Shown here in pieces: positions 7,131 to 16,360 of a DNA stretch of 37,115 nt; position 1 is the first letter of the stretch; each line of letters opens with the position of its first letter. This DNA comes from an uncultured Oscillospiraceae bacterium. Lineage in GTDB: Bacteria; Bacillota; Clostridia; Oscillospirales; Oscillospiraceae. A program made the position numbers and the translations under genes. Under the pieces are notes generated by a model. That model was not told where the DNA came from and ran no database searches. It saw only the letters and a program-made list of their open reading frames with translations. The stretch is taken from contig CALXFT010000018.1 of NCBI GenBank assembly GCA_944387635.1, positions 1 to 37,115 of the forward strand. The letters are read 5' to 3'.

Positions 7131-7184
7131 AGGGGCGCGCAGGTTTCTGAGCCGGTACGTGTCCTGCGCGATTTCCGCTGTTTA
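7131..7184. repeat. 54-bp dispersed repeat, inverted copy of 15948-16001
   Basis: Its reverse complement matches 15948-16001 at 49 of 54 positions, with the last 33 bases identical (around CGTACCGGCTCAGAAACC). It is noncoding. The rest of the 6846-7247 gap shows only the antiporter leader and this repeat. Confidence 0.8.
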
Positions 7185-7213
7185 CAGTCAACATACATAA
7201 TAACGCAATTACA

Positions 7214-7239
7214 AAGCCCTGCCGGAACCGGCAGGGCTT
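7214..7239 (-). terminator. Terminator of the secA-pgeF-lipoprotein operon
   Basis: A perfect 12-bp stem, AAGCCCTGCCGG with CCGGCAGGGCTT, 8 bases after the stop of the DUF3048 gene on the minus strand. The T-tract after it is short and interrupted (TTTGTAATT). Confidence 0.65.
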
Positions 7240-7247
7240 CAGGAATA

Positions 7248-8384
7248 TCAGTCGGTGATCTCGGGAGCGGGGTCGCCCCAGGTCACGGGAGAATCCGTGG
7301 GGCAGATGGCCATGTAGGTGTTGCCCACGCCCAGATCCAGGGGCGTGCCGTCCTCGGTGAAGAAGCGCAGAGGCTCCTTGTCGCCGTCACAGGTCCAGGT
7401 GATGGGGATGATCTTGCCGCCGTTGGCAAAGTAGCCCGCGCCGCCGGCATTGAAGTCCGCGGTGTGGTAGGCGGCGGAATGGTAGGATTGGGTGGTGATG
7501 CTGGCCTCCACCACCAGCACGTTGGTGAACTGCTCCGGCTCGCCGGTGATCTGCTCCACCATAGACTCGCCGTACTGGTTCAGGGTGTACTTGTCCGCCT
7601 CGGCGTCGTAGACCATGAGGGTTTCCTTCTTGGCATTCTCATAGGTGAAGCGGATGCGGACCTGCTGGGCGTCCTCACCGGCCTGGGGGATGCCGTCCTC
7701 GGTGAAGGTAAAGCCGTAGTCCCGCTCCAGGGTGGCGGGGTACAGGGACTCGGCATAGGCCTGGATGCCCGCGCCCACGCCGAAGAGATTGCCGTCGCCG
7801 GTGCGGCCGTAGGTTTCGTCCCGGTAGGCCGTGGCCTTCATCAGGGGATCGCCCTGGCGGTACAGGGAGTCAATGTTGAAATTCTCCACGCCCCGGTTCT
7901 GGATGTCCTCCAGGCAGAAGGAGGAGCCGCCGGCGTGGGAGAGGATCAGGTCATAGTGCTGGGCAATCTGGTTGAACATGAGCCGGGTGGACCGGGTGGC
8001 GCCGATGGCCTCGGCGCTGCTGATGTCGGAGAACAGAGCCAGGCAGCGGACCACGGAGTTGTTGACGAAGCACTCTATGAGGATGTCCGCGTGGTTCACG
8101 CCTACGTGGGGGAGCATATCCTGGGTGTTGCCGATGGTGTTGGCGTAGATCCGGCCGGTGAAGGGGGCGTCCAGAATCTCACCGTTCAGGGGGTTGCGGT
8201 AAACAACAGGCGCGGGCTCCGTGGTGGCCGCGGTGGTGGCCTGGACCGTGGGCGCGGCCGTCTCCGCAGCCGGCTGGGTGGGGGCTTCGGTGGCGGGGGC
8301 TTCGGTGTTCTGGGCCGCCTGTCCGCCGCCGCAGCCGCACAGCAGCAGGGTCAGCACCAGGGTCAGCGCAAGAAGTCTTTTCAT
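7248..8384 (-). CDS. DUF3048-domain lipoprotein (YerB-like)
   Basis: 378 residues. A lipoprotein signal peptide (MKRLLALTLVLTLLLCGC, lipidation at Cys16 or Cys18) is followed by a Thr/Pro/Ala-rich linker to about residue 60. The DUF3048 domain follows: NPLNGE, a GATRSTR segment with the preceding SDISSAEAIG, then a C-terminal part with ITWTCDGDKEPLRFF and a TWGDPAPE end. Family members such as Bacillus YerB are surface lipoproteins of unknown biochemical role. The gene lies 64 bases after the extracytoplasmic binding lipoprotein and has AAGGAAAGGA upstream. The terminator follows directly, so it is the last gene of the secA operon. Confidence 0.85.
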   Translation of the reverse strand: MKRLLALTLVLTLLLCGCGGGQAAQNTEAPATEAPTQPAAETAAPTVQATTAATTEPAPVVYRNPLNGEILDAPFTGRIYANTIGNTQDMLPHVGVNHADILIECFVNNSVVRCLALFSDISSAEAIGATRSTRLMFNQIAQHYDLILSHAGGSSFCLEDIQNRGVENFNIDSLYRQGDPLMKATAYRDETYGRTGDGNLFGVGAGIQAYAESLYPATLERDYGFTFTEDGIPQAGEDAQQVRIRFTYENAKKETLMVYDAEADKYTLNQYGESMVEQITGEPEQFTNVLVVEASITTQSYHSAAYHTADFNAGGAGYFANGGKIIPITWTCDGDKEPLRFFTEDGTPLDLGVGNTYMAICPTDSPVTWGDPAPEITD

Positions 8385-8448
8385 GGTTTTCTCGTCCTTT
8401 CCTTATTTTAAAATGTTTTTATTTTGGTGGCTGATTCAGCCATCGAAA

Positions 8449-10038
8449 TCACTCGGTATACTCCGTCTCCAGGCGGATGTCGTCCATGGACTTGCCCATG
8501 GAGTAGTAGAACACGTTGTCCCTGGACGGGTTCAGGTCCTTAATCAGGCCCCGCTGGGCGTAGACCGCGTAGTAGCCGAAGAGCACCGGTATGATCCGGC
8601 CGTCCTCGGCCAGCTTCTTGTACAGGTTGTAGTAGTTGCCGCTGTTCTCCAGGGCGTTGAGGCACATGCTGTACAGGGTCTCGTGGCTCAGGCTTCCCCG
8701 GCTCATCTCGCCGTAGGGCCGGAAGAACTCCGTCAGGTCCATGTTGGGCGACAGCCGGGTCAGGCCAAGGTAGACGTCGTAGTTCTGATAGTACAGCACA
8801 TCGTTGTAGGTGGAGCCGGAGTACTCCTCGCACACGGCGGGCAGGCCCAGATCCGTCAGCTCCTGGGCCAGCTCCCGGGCAATCTGCACCCGGGCGGAGT
8901 CCGCGCTGTTGACCACAATGCGCAGCTCCTTCTGGGCTCCGGTGTCCTCGTCCGTGGGGATCTGGAAGGTCCGCATATGGTCCACGAACTGGATGGTGTC
9001 GTAGCCGAACTGGCTGGCCAGGGATTGGCTGTAGTAGCTCTCCGTGGGAGAGCAGGGCAGGGTCACAGGTTCCACCATGCCGCCGTAGATCTCCTCGGCG
9101 TACTTCTCCCGGTCCACGGCGTAGGTCAGGAAGGTCCGCAGGTCTCCGGACTCGAAGAAGTCGCTGTAGAAGACGCTGCACCCTAAATACATGAAGTAGC
9201 CGCTTTCGATCTCCCACAGCTCATAGTCGCACCGGTACTCGGCGAAGGTGGCGCTCATGGGGTTGGTGCACACCACGCTGACGTTGCCGAACTGGAAGGC
9301 GTCCCGGACATCAGCCGGGCTGGAGACCTCCACCAGGTCGATGGAGACGTCGGTAGCCGGGATCTTCAGGCTGCCGCACCACCAGTTCGCCACACGCTGG
9401 AGGCTGGCGCCTCCGGCGCCGTCGGCGAAGACATAGGGGCCGGTACCCAGGGGCAGATCCGCCTCCACGTCGGAGGCCTTGACAATGGGTATGTCCAGCA
9501 GCAGGGGCAGGTTGCCGAAGCTGGTGTCCAGGTAGAAGGTCACGCCGCCGTTCTCCGTGGCCTCCACGCTGGTCACGTGGTAGAACCGGTTCTTATAGTA
9601 GTCGTTCTGCATGGCCTGGTTGTAGGTGGCCACCACATCCTGGGCGGTGACGCTGCTCCCGTCGGAGAAGGTGGCGTTGTTCTCCAAGTAGAAGGTCCAG
9701 GTCCGGTTGTCCGCGGAGACCTGGTAGCTGCCGCAGAGGATGGGCGTGACGTTCTTCTGATTGTCCACAGCGAACAGGCCCTGGTACATCAGGGACATGA
9801 GCACCCGGTTGGTGTAGTCGCTGCCGAAGATGGGGTTCAGGGACCGGTCCGGGTAGTAGGCCAGGGTCAGCTCCTGGGTGTCCTCCTCCTCGGACAGAAT
9901 GTCCTCGGGGTTCTGTCCCTCCTTAAGAATGGCGTCGCCGGTGGGCTCGTAGCCGGTGTTGTCGGTGGACCGGCCGCAGCCGGAGAAGCACCCCAGCACC
10001 GCGGCCAGGACCAGCAGGAGCGAAATCGCGCGCTTCAT
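8449..10038 (-). CDS. ABC-transporter substrate-binding lipoprotein, family 5 (peptide/nickel type)
   Basis: 529 residues. The signal peptide MKRAISLLLVLAAVLGCFSGC has a lipobox with Cys21 (or Cys17). The mature protein shows the SBP_bac_5 pattern: LNPIFGSDYTNRVLMSLMYQ, a WTFYLENNATFSDGSSVTAQDVVATY core near residues 135-165, and a LGTGPYVF-like segment. Such proteins capture oligopeptides or related solutes at the membrane for an ABC importer. No permease or ATPase gene is adjacent, so it is an orphan binding protein. Its ATG overlaps the pgeF stop (ATGA, 10035-10038), which implies translational coupling. The start at 10038 is preferred over an upstream in-frame one because it opens the signal peptide. 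Confidence 0.85.
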   Translation of the reverse strand: MKRAISLLLVLAAVLGCFSGCGRSTDNTGYEPTGDAILKEGQNPEDILSEEEDTQELTLAYYPDRSLNPIFGSDYTNRVLMSLMYQGLFAVDNQKNVTPILCGSYQVSADNRTWTFYLENNATFSDGSSVTAQDVVATYNQAMQNDYYKNRFYHVTSVEATENGGVTFYLDTSFGNLPLLLDIPIVKASDVEADLPLGTGPYVFADGAGGASLQRVANWWCGSLKIPATDVSIDLVEVSSPADVRDAFQFGNVSVVCTNPMSATFAEYRCDYELWEIESGYFMYLGCSVFYSDFFESGDLRTFLTYAVDREKYAEEIYGGMVEPVTLPCSPTESYYSQSLASQFGYDTIQFVDHMRTFQIPTDEDTGAQKELRIVVNSADSARVQIARELAQELTDLGLPAVCEEYSGSTYNDVLYYQNYDVYLGLTRLSPNMDLTEFFRPYGEMSRGSLSHETLYSMCLNALENSGNYYNLYKKLAEDGRIIPVLFGYYAVYAQRGLIKDLNPSRDNVFYYSMGKSMDDIRLETEYTE

Positions 10039-10835
10039 TGCCCACCCCCCCGGCATACAATGACGGCTCCCTGGGAGCCCCGGCGGCCCCGGGTGACCCG
10101 GTGGGACCAGAACCGCCCGTTCTGGCAGTAGGTGCACTCGTCGCCCAGGGTGATGTCCTCCACCCCCGCCCGGCGCAGGGCCAGAGCGTTGAGGCCCTTC
10201 AGGTCCAGATGGAACTTCTCCCCCCGCCGCTGAATGTAGTCTCGCGCCTGGTCCCCGAAGGCGGCCAGCATGGCCTGGGGTACATCGTCGTCGGTCTCAA
10301 AGTGGCACTGGGCGATGTTGGGACCCACAGCCGCCCGGATGTCCCGGGGCCGGCTGCCGTAATTGCGGACCATGGCCTCCACCGCCTTGGCGGCAATGGC
10401 CTTGGCCGTACCCCGCCACCCGGCGTGGACCGCGCCTACGGCTCCGGTCACGGGGTCGTACAGCAGCACCGGGGTGCAGTCGGCGGTGAAGGCCAGCAGG
10501 GCCACCCCGGCCTCGGCGGTGACCAGGCCGTCGCACTCCGGGTAGTCCCGGTGGCACAGGCCCAGGGCGTCCGCGGAGGTCACGGGCCGAACGATGTCCG
10601 AATGGGTCTGCCGGGTCAGCACCAGCTTCGCCGGGTCAAATTCCAAGGCCCCGGCCAGAATGCGGATATTCTGCTCCACATTCTCCCGTGGGTCGGAATC
10701 GCAGCAGGCCAGGTTCAGACTGGCCTGGTCTCCCCGGCTGACCCCGCCGTACCGGGTGGTAAAGGCGTGGGGGACCGGAATGGTCCCGGCGGTCAGGTAC
10801 TCCAGGGAGCCGTGGTGAATGGTTGTCAAAGGCAT
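10035..10835 (-). CDS. pgeF: Peptidoglycan editing factor / multicopper polyphenol oxidase family (YfiH)
   Basis: 266 residues of the YfiH/PgeF (laccase-domain) family. The metal triad is intact: His78 in TRQTHSD, Cys120 in TADCTPVLLYD and His137 in VHAGWRGT. Members have been described as purine nucleoside phosphorylase/adenosine deaminase-like enzymes and, in E. coli, as a factor that prevents L-Ser misincorporation into peptidoglycan. The cellular role here is therefore open. It lies 29 bases downstream of secA with GGAG before the ATG and overlaps the next gene by 4 bases, so it belongs to the secA operon. Confidence 0.88.
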   Translation of the reverse strand: MPLTTIHHGSLEYLTAGTIPVPHAFTTRYGGVSRGDQASLNLACCDSDPRENVEQNIRILAGALEFDPAKLVLTRQTHSDIVRPVTSADALGLCHRDYPECDGLVTAEAGVALLAFTADCTPVLLYDPVTGAVGAVHAGWRGTAKAIAAKAVEAMVRNYGSRPRDIRAAVGPNIAQCHFETDDDVPQAMLAAFGDQARDYIQRRGEKFHLDLKGLNALALRRAGVEDITLGDECTYCQNGRFWSHRVTRGRRGSQGAVIVCRGGGQ

Positions 10836-10864
10836 AGCTAATCTCCGTTATGCCGGGCCGGGAA

Positions 10865-13627
<2,763 letters not shown>

Positions 13628-13666
13628 GCTATACTCCTTCATTTCACAAAACGCTCGATTTTCCGT

Positions 13667-13695
13667 ATTATAGCACACTTGCCAGAAGATTAAAA
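13667..13695 (-). promoter_or_regulatory. Extended -10 promoter of secA
   Basis: On the minus strand TATAAT (13667-13672) is preceded by TGC, an extended -10. The -35 region near 13690-13695 is weak (T-rich). The start would be about 35 bases before the secA ATG. Confidence 0.55.
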
Positions 13696-13889
13696 GTCGA
13701 ATTTATAAACAATTCGCTGGAAAGGCTTAAGATTTTCTTATGGGGAACCTGCTTAAATAGCCGCTCAGCCGCCCCCGCAAAGCGCCGGCGGCAGCTCCCC
13801 TTCCGGGACAACGCCGTCAGCGCGGGGGTGGAGGGATAAAGAGAGACGCCCCCCTGTATTTCAATACATTTTTCGAAAAAAAATACCAC

Positions 13890-13964
13890 ACCTATTCACT
13901 GTTCACGATTACCTATTCCTTAGGCTTCCGCCAGTGAAGAGTGAATAGTGAAGAGTGAATAGGT
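13890..13964. repeat. GTGAATAGTGAA-type inverted and tandem repeat
   Basis: ACCTATTCACTGTTCAC (13890-13906) is inversely repeated by GTGAAGAGTGAATAGGT (13948-13964), 15 of 17 matching. AGTGAAGAGTGAAT occurs twice in perfect tandem (13933-13946 and 13947-13960). It occupies part of the 13.7-14.0 kb gap, which otherwise shows no gene. Confidence 0.75.
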
Positions 13965-13992
13965 AAAAAAAACCCCGGGCCATGGCCCGGGG
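13965..13992 (-). terminator. Terminator of the zinc-ribbon gene
   Basis: CCCCGGGC and GCCCGGGG (13973-13992) around CATG, followed on the minus strand by eight T (A-run 13965-13972), 14 bases past the stop codon. Confidence 0.9.
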
Positions 13993-14005
13993 GACGCTGT
14001 GTCCG

Positions 14006-14422
14006 TCAGGACTTCTTCACAAATTTCTCCCCGCAGCGGGGGCAGGTGATGGAGATCTTCCCCTTCCCCCGGGGGACCCGGACCACCTGCCGGCATTTGG
14101 GGCAGTCGTAGTAGCGGTGCTCCCGGTCCGTAACCCGGGTCACCATCTGCTGGAATTTCCGGTTCTCCTGGTAGCGCTTGTAGGTGTTGCGGGAGAGGCT
14201 TCGGAAAATGGCCCAGAGCATCATGCCGTAGCTCAGCAGGAAGAACAGCAGATACCAGCCCGACTGCTGGAAGACCATGGACAGCAGGCTCGCCGCCAGT
14301 CCCACGCAGAGAATGGTCATATTCAGCCGGTCCATGCCGTAGCGTCCCGCCATAAAATGTTGAAGGCCAGCCGACAGTTTCGCGCAGAACTGCCGGAACC
14401 AGCCGCTGATTCCGTTCATCAT
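14006..14422 (-). CDS. Small membrane protein with C-terminal zinc ribbon
   Basis: 138 residues, function unknown. The N-terminal 35 residues are amphipathic. Two adjacent hydrophobic segments follow (about 34-51 and 55-72), then a basic/polar stretch. A C-terminal zinc ribbon has the CPKC and CPRC pairs 22 residues apart. Two membrane helices plus a cytosolic zinc ribbon suggest a small membrane-associated regulatory or assembly protein, but no family name can be assigned. The start is the first of two tandem ATGs after AGGTG. It is a single-gene unit with a probable promoter at 14569-14596 and a strong terminator, transcribed away from the GH25 gene. Confidence 0.75.
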   Translation of the reverse strand: MMNGISGWFRQFCAKLSAGLQHFMAGRYGMDRLNMTILCVGLAASLLSMVFQQSGWYLLFFLLSYGMMLWAIFRSLSRNTYKRYQENRKFQQMVTRVTDREHRYYDCPKCRQVVRVPRGKGKISITCPRCGEKFVKKS

Positions 14423-14568
14423 AAGCTCATCACCTGTTCACCCGCCGCCGCGGCGTGCATCCATAAAATACAGCTCTCCCCGCGGAACCGCCGCCTGCCC
14501 CGGCCGGGACAGGAACGGATTTGGGTTCAAAAGGAACAAGTTCGCGTCAAAGGGATTTGCTTGACTCT

Positions 14569-14596
14569 ATTATATTGCAAAAAGCGGCAAATGCAA
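14569..14596 (-). promoter_or_regulatory. Probable promoter of the zinc-ribbon gene
   Basis: On the minus strand: -35 TTGCAT (14591-14596), 16 bases, -10 TATAAT (14569-14574). It leaves a leader of about 140 bases, in which I see no clear regulatory structure. Confidence 0.45.
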
Positions 14597-14663
14597 CCGC
14601 CCCGCTTGAAAATTAACGGATTGTTTAAGATTTATTTAAGTACGAAAATCCGGCGGTTCCCTC

Positions 14664-14692
14664 TTGGCGAACGTCGGAAAATATGGTATACT
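14664..14692 (+). promoter_or_regulatory. Promoter of the GH25 gene
   Basis: -35 TTGGCG (14664-14669), 17 bases, -10 TATACT (14687-14692) with an extended TGG. It overlaps the ATG (14683) that a longest-ORF caller would choose, so translation must begin downstream. Confidence 0.7.
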
Positions 14693-14730
14693 ATTTAGAA
14701 ACCATTCTCCCAGGCAAAGGAGGCGGAACC

Positions 14731-15843
14731 TTGGATACCCTGACGAAGCCCAACGCGGAACCGGAAACCACACAGCCCGAATCCCAGCAGGCCCCCACGG
14801 ACGAAGCGCGGGAGCATGCCCCGGTCCCGGAAGCCGGAGACGCCCAGTCTCTGGAGGACCTGGCCGATTTTCTCCCCGCCGCCCCGGCGGAGTCCGCCTC
14901 CGTCAGCTTCGACACCGAGGAGGCCTATCCCTGGCTCCCTCCCGCGAAGCCCCGGGGGATTCGGCCCGAGGCCGTCATGGGCATCATCGCGGGGCTTGCC
15001 GCCGTTTTATTGGCGGTGACGCTGGTCCTGTGCTTTCCCTACCTGACCGCCGACGAGGACCCCGAGACCTTGAAGCACCGCTACGACTCCGTGCCCACCG
15101 ACGGCGCGGTCGAGGAGACCTTTCTGGAACCCACCATCTCCGAGACCGAGCCGGAGAACCCCACCATCCCCCCGGACCCCAATCCCTACGGCCGCAACGA
15201 CTTCCAGTACAACGACCGCAACTACCTGCTGCTGCAAAACCTGCCCAGCCGGGCCGGTGTGGACGTGTCCGCCCATCAGGGGTCCATCGACTGGAAGGCC
15301 GTGGCCGCTTCCGGCATTGAGTTCGCCATGATCCGGCTGGGCTACCGGGGCTATGAGAGCGGCCGCCTCATGGAGGACGATTACGCCCGGCAGAACCTGG
15401 CCGGAGCCGTGGACGCCGGGCTGGACGTAGGCGTCTACTTCTTCTCCCAGGCCCTGAGCATTCAGGAGGCCGACGAGGAGATCGACTTCATGCTGGACAT
15501 TTTGGGGGAGACCTATCTGAAAATGCCCGTGGTTCTGGACTGGGAGATCCCGGCCAGCTCCGCCCGGACCGCCAACATGGACGCCCGGACCCTGACGGAC
15601 ATTCAGAAGCACTTCTGCCAGGTTATGGATGAGAAGGGCTACCAGCCCATGGTCTACTTCAACTGGCACCAGTCGGAGAATCTGTACTACCTGAGCGAAC
15701 TGGAGCAGGCCCCCTTCTGGCTGGCCCTGTACCAGGACCGGATGACCTACCCCTGGAAGGTGGAGATGTGGCAGTACACCGACTCAGGCTCCGTTCCCGG
15801 CATCCAGGGCAACGTGGATCTGAACGTGTACATGCCCGGCTGA
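14731..15843 (+). CDS. Membrane-anchored GH25 family muramidase (lysozyme)
   Basis: 370 residues from a TTG start placed 7 bases after AAAGGAGG (14716-14723). The upstream ATG at 14683 lies inside the promoter. The protein has an acidic, Pro/Ala-rich cytosolic N-terminus (1-80), one membrane helix (about 81-105) and a Pro/Thr-rich stalk. A glycoside hydrolase family 25 domain (about 174-370) faces outward. Catalytic acids are visible: Asp178 in GVDVSAHQG, and Asp270 and Glu272 in VVLDWEI. GH25 enzymes cut the MurNAc-GlcNAc bond of peptidoglycan. Tethering suggests cell-wall remodelling rather than a released lysin. It is a single-gene unit with its own promoter and terminator. Confidence 0.9.
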   Translation: MDTLTKPNAEPETTQPESQQAPTDEAREHAPVPEAGDAQSLEDLADFLPAAPAESASVSFDTEEAYPWLPPAKPRGIRPEAVMGIIAGLAAVLLAVTLVLCFPYLTADEDPETLKHRYDSVPTDGAVEETFLEPTISETEPENPTIPPDPNPYGRNDFQYNDRNYLLLQNLPSRAGVDVSAHQGSIDWKAVAASGIEFAMIRLGYRGYESGRLMEDDYARQNLAGAVDAGLDVGVYFFSQALSIQEADEEIDFMLDILGETYLKMPVVLDWEIPASSARTANMDARTLTDIQKHFCQVMDEKGYQPMVYFNWHQSENLYYLSELEQAPFWLALYQDRMTYPWKVEMWQYTDSGSVPGIQGNVDLNVYMPG

Positions 15844-15889
15844 GTGTTTTCTCCGGGACCGGAGGCGAACATAACCCTGGGATCAATTT

Positions 15890-15929
15890 GAGGCAGAGGC
15901 TTTAAGCCCCTGCCTCGTTGTTTTTTATT
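15890..15929 (+). terminator. Terminator of the GH25 gene
   Basis: GAGGCAG pairs with CTGCCTC, with an inner GGCTT/AAGCC stem, followed by GTTGTTTTTTATTT. Confidence 0.85.
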
Positions 15930-15947
15930 TTACATGCTTATCGACTT

Positions 15948-16031
15948 TAAACAGCAGAAATTGCAGCGGACACGTACCGGCTCAGAAACCTGCGCGCCCC
16001 TTGGCTCTCCTTGTGAAGGGGCGAGCCAAGG
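15948..16031. repeat. Dispersed repeat (54-bp unit) joined to a CCTTGGCTC palindrome
   Basis: 15948-16001 is the inverted partner of 7131-7184. It runs directly into CCTTGGCTC (15999-16007)...GAGCCAAGG (16023-16031), a perfect 9-bp inverted repeat of the same family as the ends of the larger composite elements. The following GCGGCCC...GGCCGCGGGG is also found after the copy ending at 29975. Confidence 0.75.
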
Positions 16032-16077
16032 CGGCCCCCGGGGCCGCGGGGTGGGTTAAGGGGATAAGCGGCGTGAA

Positions 16078-16224
16078 TCATTTCTCCCGGCGGGGCGGTT
16101 TTTTCAGCCTGTAGCGGCCCCGGCCTTCTTTGATGAGCGTCCCTTCCCCGCAGAGCTTCTTCAAGACACGCTGGAGCTGCCGGCGGCTGCAATGGAGCGC
16201 CTGGAGCGCCTGTTTGCTGCGCCT
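16078..16224 (-). pseudogene. Possible remnant of a winged-helix DNA-binding domain
   Basis: An open frame of 48 codons between two stops, with no ATG, reads SRRQLQRVLKKLCGEGTL and then a GRGRYRLKK end. This resembles the recognition helix and wing of helix-turn-helix domains (pattern 'SRRTVQR.LKKL...G.I...G.GRYRL'). No upstream coding sequence continues it, so it is either a decayed fragment or chance. It sits in the repeat-filled gap before the PAS gene. Confidence 0.3.
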
Positions 16225-16290
16225 TTATCCGGTGTCACAGGAAGCTTCGGACCGGCAGGGCTCCCAGGCTCCCTGACAAGCGGGGCGGAT

Positions 16291-16319
16291 TTGACGGGGC
16301 CGGGAAAGTGTGGTATACT
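16291..16319 (+). promoter_or_regulatory. Promoter of the PAS regulator gene
   Basis: -35 TTGACG (16291-16296), 17 bases, -10 TATACT (16314-16319) with an extended TGG, about 42 bases before the ATG. Confidence 0.75.
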
Positions 16320-16360
16320 TACAAAAACATCAACCACTTTCCCATGTGTCAGGAGGGCCT

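Noticed and set aside
13890-13964. CRISPR-like array
   Set aside because: Only two tandem 14-base units without spacers. No cas genes are in the window.
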